A stretch of 6,825 nt of DNA from Pseudomonadota bacterium (lineage in GTDB: Bacteria; Pseudomonadota; Gammaproteobacteria; Burkholderiales; Thiobacillaceae). Within the stretch, counting starts at the first letter, position 1. Each line of letters starts with the position of its first letter. The stretch spans positions 1-6,825 of the forward strand of contig JAJXXS010000160.1 of the NCBI GenBank assembly GCA_021780975.1, given 5' to 3'. The position numbers were made by a program, and so were the translations under genes. This document shows, one piece after another, positions 1 through 4,673 of this stretch. The notes under the pieces are model-generated. The model was given only the letters and a program-made list of their open reading frames with translations, searched no databases and was not told where the DNA came from.

Positions 1-1
1 C

Positions 2-2692
2 CTTCTGCTGGAGCAGCTGAAGGCTGCCGGCGTCGCCAAGGAGCACGCCGACGACATGGTCACCGAAACAGACAAGAGCCTGCTGCTGGATTATCTGCGC
101 CGCATGCACGGCGGCGCGGATGCCGCCGGCAAGACCAAGATCACCCTCACCCGCAAGCAGACGACGGAAATCAAGAAATCCGACAGCACCGGGCGCGCGC
201 GCACCATCCAGGTGGAGGTGCGCAAGAAGCGCACCTACGTCAAGCGCGACACGGCGGCGGGAGGCGAGGCAGTGCCGCAGGCTGCCGCTGAAGCGACGCT
301 GGAGGAAGTTGAAGCGCCCGTGGAAGCGCCAGTGGTTGAGCTGGAAGTGACCGTAGAGGCCGCGCCGGCCGCCGTCCCCGAAGTGGTCGCCGCGGAACCC
401 GTGGCCCCGGTGGCGGAAGCGGAAGCGCCACCCGCCGAGGCCGAGGCGGTTCCGGCGGCGCCGGAGGCCGGCACTGCGGAAGCGGCACAGCCCGCGCCGG
501 AGGCCGCCCCGGCGGCGCCGCGCAAGACGCGCGTGACCCGTTCGCAGATCATCGGCGAGGCGGAGCTCAAGTCGCGCGAGGAAGAAGCGCGCCGCCAGCA
601 GGCGCTGCGCACGCGCCAGGAGGAGGATCTGCGCCTCAAGCAGGAGCGCGAGACCTCGCGTCGCCAAGCGCAGGAGCAACAGCGCCAGCAGCAGGCGCAG
701 CCTGCGGCGCCCGCGCCCACCCTGCCCGGCACGCTGCACAAGCCTGAAAAGCCGGTCGACAAGGAAAAGAAACCTGGCAAGAAGGCCAAGACCAGCACCT
801 GGGCGGACGATCAGCAGAAGCGCAAGGGCGGCCTCAAGACGCGCGGCAGCGACGCCGGCGCGGGTGGCTGGCGCGGGCGCAAGGATCGCCACAAGGCCGC
901 CGAAGGCGAGCACCAGTTCGAGGCTCCCACCGAGCCCATCGTGCGCGAGGTGCTGGTGCCGGAAACCATCTCCGTGGCCGATCTCGCCCACAAGATGGCG
1001 GTGAAGGCCACGGAGGTCATCAAGGCGCTGATGAAGATGGGCTCCATGGTCACCATCAACCAGGTGCTGGACCAGGAAACCGCCATGATCGTGGTGGAGG
1101 AGCTCGGCCACGTCGCCAAGGCGGCGGCGCTGGACAGCCCGGAAGCCTTTCTGGAAACCGCCGCGGACGAGGAAGCCAAGACGCTGCCGCGCGCCCCGGT
1201 GGTCACCGTCATGGGCCACGTCGACCACGGCAAGACTTCGCTCCTCGACCACATCCGCCGCACGCGCGTCGCCAGTGGCGAGGCCGGCGGCATCACCCAG
1301 CACATCGGCGCCTACCACGTGGAAACCACCAAAGGCGTCATCACCTTCCTCGACACGCCGGGCCACGAGGCGTTCACCGCCATGCGCGCGCGCGGCGCCA
1401 AGGTGACCGACATCGTCGTGCTGGTGGTGGCCGCCGATGACGGCGTCATGCCGCAGACCATCGAGGCGATCCACCATGCCAAGGCGGCCGGCGTGCCGGT
1501 CATCGTGGCGGTGAACAAGATCGACAAGCCGGAAGCCAACCCCGAGCGCATACGCCAGGAGCTGGCGAGCCAGCAGGTGGTTCCCGAGGAATGGGGCGGC
1601 GAGGCCATCTTCGTGGACGTGTCCGCCAAGACCGGCATCGGCATCGACAAGCTGCTGGACTCCATCCTGCTGCAGGCCGAAGTGCTGGAATTGCGTGCGC
1701 CGCGCGACACCCCCGCCAAGGGGCTCATCATCGAGGCGCGCCTGGACAAGGGCAAGGGCCCGGTGGCCACCCTGCTGGTGCAGAGCGGCACCCTCAAGCG
1801 CGGCGACATCCTCCTCGCCGGCCAAGCATTCGGGCGCGTGCGCGCCATGCTGGACGAGAACGGCAAGTCCATCGCCGAGGCTGGCCCTTCCATCCCGGTG
1901 GAAATCCAGGGCCTATCCGATGTTCCCAGCGCCGGCGAGGATGCCCTGGTGCTGCCCGACGAGCGCAAGGCGCGCGAGATCGCGCTGTTCCGCCAGGGCA
2001 AGTTCCGCGACGTGCAGCTGGCGAAGAAGCAGGCGGCGCGCCTGGAATCCATGTTCGAGCAGATGGGCGAAGGCGAGGTCAAGCAGTTGCCGCTCATCAT
2101 CAAGGCCGACGTGCAGGGCTCCTACGAGGGCCTCACGCACGCCCTGTCCAAGCTCTCCACCAGCGAAGTGAAGGTGAACATCATCCATAGCGGCGTCGGC
2201 GCCGTGACCGAATCGGACGTCAACCTCGCGCTCGCCTCCAAAGCCGTGATCATCGGCTTCAACGTGCGCGCGGACGCCAACGCGCGCAAGCTGGCGGAAG
2301 CGGAAAGCGTGGATCTGCGCTACTACAACATCATCTACGAAGCGGTGGATGAGGTGAAGGCGGCGCTCACCGGCCTGCTTTCCCCGGAGAAGAAGGAAAA
2401 CGTCATCGGTCTGGTCGACGTCAGGCAGATCTTCCGCGTGCCCAAGGTCGGCACGGTGGCGGGCTGCATGGTGGTGCAGGGCACGGTCCGGCGCAATTCC
2501 GGCATACGCATCCTGCGCGACAACGTCGTCGTGCACCAGGGCGAACTCGATTCCCTGAAGCGCTTCAAGGACGACGTCAAGGAGGTCAAGGAAGGCTACG
2601 AATGCGGCCTCTCGGTGAAGGGCTTCGACGACGTCCGCGAAGGCGACCAGCTCGAAGTGTTCGAGGTGGTGGAAGTCGCGCGCACCCTGTAG
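2..2692 (+). CDS. infB: Translation initiation factor IF-2, 5'-truncated by the window edge
   Basis: IF-2 is the GTPase that brings formyl-Met-tRNA to the 30S subunit and promotes 50S joining. The frame is already open at base 2 and encodes an IF2_N-type stretch (LLEQLKAAGVAKEHADD) before the ATG at 56, so that ATG is an internal Met and the true start lies upstream, probably 15-20 codons away. Numbering from Met-56: IF-2-associated basic domain about 26-66; Ala/Pro/Glu-rich linker 68-155; charged Arg/Glu/Gln helix 160-215; basic segment 229-285; second IF2_N domain about 296-355; G domain with G1 GHVDHGKT (387-394), GGITQH (411-416), DTPGH (433-437), NKID (487-490) and SAK (523-525); then beta-barrel, domain 3 and the C-terminal tRNA-binding domain, including YECGL (848-852). 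The 896 visible codons are close to the usual size. It heads this part of the operon, 40 bases before rbfA. Identity is certain; only the start is missing. Confidence 0.97.
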   Translation, partial: LLLEQLKAAGVAKEHADDMVTETDKSLLLDYLRRMHGGADAAGKTKITLTRKQTTEIKKSDSTGRARTIQVEVRKKRTYVKRDTAAGGEAVPQAAAEATLEEVEAPVEAPVVELEVTVEAAPAAVPEVVAAEPVAPVAEAEAPPAEAEAVPAAPEAGTAEAAQPAPEAAPAAPRKTRVTRSQIIGEAELKSREEEARRQQALRTRQEEDLRLKQERETSRRQAQEQQRQQQAQPAAPAPTLPGTLHKPEKPVDKEKKPGKKAKTSTWADDQQKRKGGLKTRGSDAGAGGWRGRKDRHKAAEGEHQFEAPTEPIVREVLVPETISVADLAHKMAVKATEVIKALMKMGSMVTINQVLDQETAMIVVEELGHVAKAAALDSPEAFLETAADEEAKTLPRAPVVTVMGHVDHGKTSLLDHIRRTRVASGEAGGITQHIGAYHVETTKGVITFLDTPGHEAFTAMRARGAKVTDIVVLVVAADDGVMPQTIEAIHHAKAAGVPVIVAVNKIDKPEANPERIRQELASQQVVPEEWGGEAIFVDVSAKTGIGIDKLLDSILLQAEVLELRAPRDTPAKGLIIEARLDKGKGPVATLLVQSGTLKRGDILLAGQAFGRVRAMLDENGKSIAEAGPSIPVEIQGLSDVPSAGEDALVLPDERKAREIALFRQGKFRDVQLAKKQAARLESMFEQMGEGEVKQLPLIIKADVQGSYEGLTHALSKLSTSEVKVNIIHSGVGAVTESDVNLALASKAVIIGFNVRADANARKLAEAESVDLRYYNIIYEAVDEVKAALTGLLSPEKKENVIGLVDVRQIFRVPKVGTVAGCMVVQGTVRRNSGIRILRDNVVVHQGELDSLKRFKDDVKEVKEGYECGLSVKGFDDVREGDQLEVFEVVEVARTL

Positions 2693-2697
2693 ACCGT

Positions 2698-2712
2698 AGC
2701 GGGCCGCCCGCT
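2698..2712 (+). other. GC-rich hairpin in the infB-rbfA spacer
   Basis: AGCGGG (2698-2703) and CCCGCT (2707-2712) form a perfect 6-bp stem with a three-base loop. It starts 5 bases after the infB stop and ends 20 bases before the rbfA ATG. No T-run follows, so it is not an intrinsic terminator. A processing or pausing role is possible but unproven; in DNA this GC-rich a 6-bp stem can arise by chance. Confidence 0.4.
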
Positions 2713-2732
2713 TCCCGCTCCTTCATACGCCC

Positions 2733-3122
2733 ATGCCCAAGGACTATCCGCGCTCCCGTCGCGTCGCCGAGCAGATCCAGCGCGAGCTGGCGGAGATCGT
2801 GCGCCTGGAAATGCGCGACCCGCATTTCAGCCTCATGACCATCATGGACGTGGAAGTCTCTCCCGACCTCGAACATGCCAAGGTGTTCGTCACCAGTCTG
2901 AACCCCGCCGCCGCGCATGCCGAACTGGTGAAGCGCCTCAACCAGAGCGCCGGCTTCCTGCGCACCCAGCTGGCGCGGCGCATGAAGCTGCGCATGGTGC
3001 CCACCCTCGCGTTCTCCTACGACGAGTCGGTGGAACGCGGCATGAGCCTGTCGCGCCTGATCGACGAGGCGGTGGCGGAGGATCGCTCGCACCACGCCGA
3101 GGACAAGGGCGAGGGCGACTAG
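2733..3122 (+). CDS. rbfA: 30S ribosome-binding factor A
   Basis: RbfA is a small cytoplasmic factor that binds immature 30S subunits near the 5' end of 16S rRNA and is needed for late maturation and cold adaptation. The 129-residue product has the family's usual length and a single type II KH-like fold. It carries the N-terminal RVAEQIQRELAEIV helix, the RDPHFSLMTIMDVEVSPDL segment (28-46), the AKVFVTSL strand, a kinked helix around QSAGFLR (71-77), and the RLRMVPTLAFSYDES-type strand (here KLRMVPTLAFSYDES). The Ala-x-Gly motif of the family's kinked helix reads Ser72-Ala73-Gly74 here. The acidic tail is normal. The ATG at 2733 is the only sensible start: the family N-terminus follows directly and no in-frame start lies in the 40-base gap. 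No Shine-Dalgarno-like sequence precedes it, so expression may depend on ribosomes arriving from infB. Confidence 0.95.
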   Translation: MPKDYPRSRRVAEQIQRELAEIVRLEMRDPHFSLMTIMDVEVSPDLEHAKVFVTSLNPAAAHAELVKRLNQSAGFLRTQLARRMKLRMVPTLAFSYDESVERGMSLSRLIDEAVAEDRSHHAEDKGEGD

Positions 3123-3146
3123 GCCCGCCGGACCTCCCTGGCAGTG

Positions 3147-3162
3147 CCGGAACAGTTTCCGG
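3147..3162 (+). other. Small hairpin in the rbfA-truB spacer
   Basis: CCGGAA (3147-3152) and TTCCGG (3157-3162) form a perfect 6-bp stem with a four-base loop, CAGT. GCCGG at 3146-3150 could instead pair with CCGGC at 3166-3170. No T-run follows, so it is not a terminator. It is the only structure seen in the 59-base gap between rbfA and truB. Confidence 0.4.
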
Positions 3163-3181
3163 ACGCCGGCATGCAAGATCC

Positions 3182-4108
3182 ATGAAACCCGCCCGCGACG
3201 CCATCGATGGCCTGCTCCTGCTCGACAAGCCGGCGGGCCTGTCGTCCAATGCCGCGCTGCAGCGCGCACGCCGCCTGCTCAACGCCGCCAAGGCCGGCCA
3301 CACCGGCACGCTCGACCCCTTCGCCCAGGGACTGCTGCCGCTCTGCTTCGGCGAAGCCACGAAGTTTTCCCAGTTCCTGCTGGAGGCGGACAAGAGCTAC
3401 CGCGCGGTGATGCAACTGGGCGTCACCACCACGACCGGCGATCCCGAGGGGGAGATCCTGGAGGTGCGCCCGGTGCAGGCCACGCCAGCCAGGGTGGAAG
3501 AAGCCATGGCGCTGCTGCGCGGTACGATCGAGCAGACGCCGCCCATGTATTCCGCCCTCAAGGTCGCCGGCAAGCCGCTCTACGAATATGCCCGTGCCGG
3601 CATCACCCTGCCCCGCCCGGCGCGCCGGGTGCACATCGCCAGGCTGCAACTGCTCGCGCTGGACGGCGATCTGCTGAGCTTCGAGGTGCGCTGTTCGAGC
3701 GGCACCTATGTGCGCACCCTGGCGGAGGATCTGGGCCGCCACCTCGGCTGCGGCGGCCATCTGCGGCGCCTGGTGCGCGTCGCCACGGGAGGCTTCCAGC
3801 TTGACCAGGCCGTGGGCCTCGACGCGCTGGAAGCGCTGCCGCAGGGGGAGCGCGCCGCCCTGCTGCAGCCCGCCGATGCGCTGGTGGCCCACCTCCCCGC
3901 CCTCGCCCTGGCGGAGGAAGACGCCCTCGCCCTCACCCAGGGCAAGGTGGTGTCCTGCGCCAACAGCGCCGAACTGATCCGCCTGTACGGGCCGCGCGGA
4001 CGCTTCCTCGGCATAGGGCAATGCGCAAGCACGGGGCTGCTGCGCGCCAAGCGCCTCGTCGCGCAGAAAACCACCGGCCAAAATCAAGCAAAAACATCGC
4101 TTTATTGA
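3182..4108 (+). CDS. truB: tRNA pseudouridine(55) synthase TruB
   Basis: TruB isomerises uridine 55 in the T-loop of elongator tRNAs to pseudouridine and also acts as a tRNA-folding chaperone. The 308-residue product matches the usual bacterial length of about 300-315. Visible motifs: GLLLLDKPAGLSS (10-22); AGHTGTLDPFAQG (38-50), whose Asp45 is the expected catalytic aspartate (Asp48 in E. coli); KSYRA with Tyr73, the conserved active-site tyrosine; PPMYSALKVAGKPLYEYAR (120-138); and SGTYVRTLAEDLG (173-185), with Tyr176 and Arg178 in the conserved positions. The C-terminal RNA-binding region follows from about 250. The ATG at 3182 gives the family N-terminus; no good Shine-Dalgarno sequence precedes it. 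The last dozen or so codons (KTTGQNQAKTSLY) are notably A-rich, unlike the rest of the gene, apparently because they overlap the rpsO promoter; the stop codon lies inside its -35 box. Confidence 0.97.
   Translation: MKPARDAIDGLLLLDKPAGLSSNAALQRARRLLNAAKAGHTGTLDPFAQGLLPLCFGEATKFSQFLLEADKSYRAVMQLGVTTTTGDPEGEILEVRPVQATPARVEEAMALLRGTIEQTPPMYSALKVAGKPLYEYARAGITLPRPARRVHIARLQLLALDGDLLSFEVRCSSGTYVRTLAEDLGRHLGCGGHLRRLVRVATGGFQLDQAVGLDALEALPQGERAALLQPADALVAHLPALALAEEDALALTQGKVVSCANSAELIRLYGPRGRFLGIGQCASTGLLRAKRLVAQKTTGQNQAKTSLY
4080..4104 (+). promoter_or_regulatory. A-rich UP-element-like sequence upstream of the rpsO promoter
   Basis: Bases 4080-4104 contain A4, A5 and TTTAT runs in otherwise GC-rich DNA and lie directly upstream of the -35 box at 4105. 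UP elements, bound by the RNA polymerase alpha C-terminal domain, occupy this position (about -40 to -60) at strong ribosomal promoters. The stretch lies inside the truB coding region. The role is inferred from position and composition only. Confidence 0.5.
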
Positions 4109-4133
4109 GTAAGCCGCCGTCTTCGGCTAGAAT
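4105..4133 (+). promoter_or_regulatory. Sigma-70-type promoter for rpsO
   Basis: TTGAGT (4105-4110) and TAGAAT (4128-4133) are separated by exactly 17 bases. They match the TTGACA and TATAAT consensus at 4 of 6 and 5 of 6 positions. Transcription would begin near 4139-4141 and leave a leader of about 69 bases. The truB TGA stop (4106-4108) sits inside the -35 box. A separate rpsO promoter downstream of truB is known in E. coli, which supports the call. An inverted repeat AGCCG/CGGCT (4112-4116 and 4124-4128) lies within the spacer. Confidence 0.8.
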
Positions 4134-4139
4134 TTCGCG

Positions 4140-4208
4140 CTCGGAACGAAGCCCAACCCAGCCGCAGGGCTTCGCGATTCGTTTGTTTTAGTTTCATGAG
4201 GAAACATC
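4140..4208 (+). promoter_or_regulatory. Structured rpsO mRNA leader, candidate S15 autoregulatory element
   Basis: A perfect 8-bp stem forms between CGAAGCCC (4147-4154) and GGGCTTCG (4167-4174) with a 12-base loop. It can extend below an internal loop by 4142-4145 pairing with 4178-4181, including one G-U pair. Loop bases CAGCCG (4159-4164) can pair with TGGCTG (4210-4215), which covers the last two bases of the ATG and the next codons, giving an H-type pseudoknot. In E. coli, S15 represses its own mRNA through a pseudoknot at the translation start, and other phyla use unrelated leader structures for the same purpose. The pairing is seen; binding by S15 is inference. Confidence 0.5.
4191..4205 (+). 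promoter_or_regulatory. rpsO ribosome binding site within a small hairpin
   Basis: GAGGA (4198-4202) is a good Shine-Dalgarno sequence six bases before the rpsO ATG. GTTTC (4191-4195) and GAAAC (4201-4205) can pair around the five-base loop ATGAG, so GAG of the ribosome site sits in the loop and the next G in the stem. The stem is mostly A-U and should open readily. An ATG at 4196 inside the element is out of frame with rpsO. Confidence 0.65.
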
Positions 4209-4478
4209 ATGGCTGTCACCACTGCCGAAAAGGCCCAACTGCTCAAGGATTATCAGCGCGCCACCAACGACACCGGTTCCCCGGAAGTCCAGGTCGCGCT
4301 CCTGACGACCCGCATCAACCACCTCACCGACCATTTCAAGGCCCACGCCAAGGATCACCATTCCCGCCGCGGCCTGCTGAAGATGGTGAGCCGCCGCCGC
4401 AAGCTGCTGGATTACCTCAAGCGCACCAATCTCGAAGGCTACAAGACCCTGATCGAACGCCTGGGTCTGCGCAAGTAA
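4209..4478 (+). CDS. rpsO: 30S ribosomal protein S15
   Basis: S15 is a primary binder of the central domain of 16S rRNA, at the three-way junction of helices 20, 21 and 22. It nucleates assembly with S6, S18, S11 and S21 and also forms an intersubunit bridge. The 89-residue product has the family's standard length and is all helical. Signature stretches are NDTGSPEVQVALLTTRI (20-36), the KDHHSRRGLLKMVSRRRKLLDYLKR block (starting at 48) and the ending LIERLGLRK. The rRNA-contacting residues of the family are present: Thr22, Gly23, Gln28, His42, His46, Asp49 and Ser52, counted with Met1. The start ATG has a good ribosome site and gives the expected N-terminus. It follows its own promoter at the end of truB and precedes pnp, the same rpsO-pnp pairing as in E. 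coli. Nothing in the protein looks unusual. Confidence 0.98.
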   Translation: MAVTTAEKAQLLKDYQRATNDTGSPEVQVALLTTRINHLTDHFKAHAKDHHSRRGLLKMVSRRRKLLDYLKRTNLEGYKTLIERLGLRK

Positions 4479-4573
4479 ATATCCGGTGGCCAAGGTGATC
4501 TGCGCGCCGCGACACCCTGCCTTTCCCTGTATCAGGACAGGCGCTGGACGGACGCAAGCGCGACGAGGCATGG

Positions 4574-4596
4574 CTGCGCGCGTCTGCGGCGCGCAG
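4574..4596 (+). other. Strong GC hairpin in the rpsO-pnp spacer
   Basis: CTGCGCGC (4574-4581) and GCGCGCAG (4589-4596) form a perfect 8-bp stem with a 7-base loop. GCATG (4568-4572) and CATGC (4610-4614) can add an outer helix. The rest of the 4479-4624 region holds only a weaker imperfect stem around 4515-4540 and no convincing promoter or gene. In E. coli the pnp leader carries a hairpin cut by RNase III that underlies PNPase autoregulation; this element is in a comparable place, but equivalence is inference. Confidence 0.5.
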
Positions 4597-4624
4597 GCTG
4601 CCGCCGCGGCATGCTATTGATGAC

Positions 4625-4656
4625 CAGAACCGCCCCATCGGGGGCGGTTCTGCTTT
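4625..4656 (+). terminator. Terminator-like hairpin between rpsO and pnp
   Basis: CAGAACCGCCCC (4625-4636) and GGGGCGGTTCTG (4641-4652) form a perfect 12-bp stem with an ATCG tetraloop, followed by C and only three T's. The stem is the strongest structure in the window, but the short T-run suggests a leaky terminator or attenuator, or a transcript-stabilising/processing hairpin. On the opposite strand no T-run follows, so it points along +. It ends 21 bases before the pnp start codon and 8 before its ribosome site. E. coli also has a partial terminator between rpsO and pnp. Confidence 0.65.
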
Positions 4657-4660
4657 AGAA

Positions 4661-4665
4661 AAGGA
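4661..4665 (+). promoter_or_regulatory. pnp ribosome binding site, fixing a GTG start
   Basis: AAGGA at 4661-4665 lies eight bases before GTG at 4674. The codons after this GTG read TPFKKSFQYG, which matches the known PNPase N-terminus, and no nearer ATG preserves it, so GTG is the start. Confidence 0.8.
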
Positions 4666-4673
4666 CGAGACAA

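Noticed and set aside
56..58. ATG at 56 as the infB start
   Set aside because: The frame is open to the window edge, and the residues before this ATG match the conserved IF-2 N-terminal domain, so the Met is internal.
3119..4087. A 322-codon minus-strand open frame opposite truB
   Set aside because: Same cause: an antisense shadow of a GC-rich real gene, with no family resemblance and no ribosome site identified.
4196..4498. Alternative ATG at 4196 opening a 100-codon frame over rpsO
   Set aside because: The ATG lies within the rpsO ribosome-site hairpin, in a different frame. The rpsO frame gives a perfect S15, while this one gives an Arg/His-rich product without similarity.
4486..4620. 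Open frame from GTG 4486, or ATG 4570 (MAARVCGAQAAAACY), ending just before the terminator-like hairpin, resembling a leader peptide
   Set aside because: There is no ribosome site before 4486, and GAGG lies only one base before the 4570 ATG. The peptide shows no codon pattern suited to attenuation, and 16-45 open codons are expected by chance here.
4612..4622. Possible pnp promoter with an extended -10-like TGCTATTGA or a -35-like TTGATG
   Set aside because: The -10-like element matches only half the consensus with no -35 at the right distance, and TTGATG has no -10 17 bases downstream because that position is in the GC hairpin.
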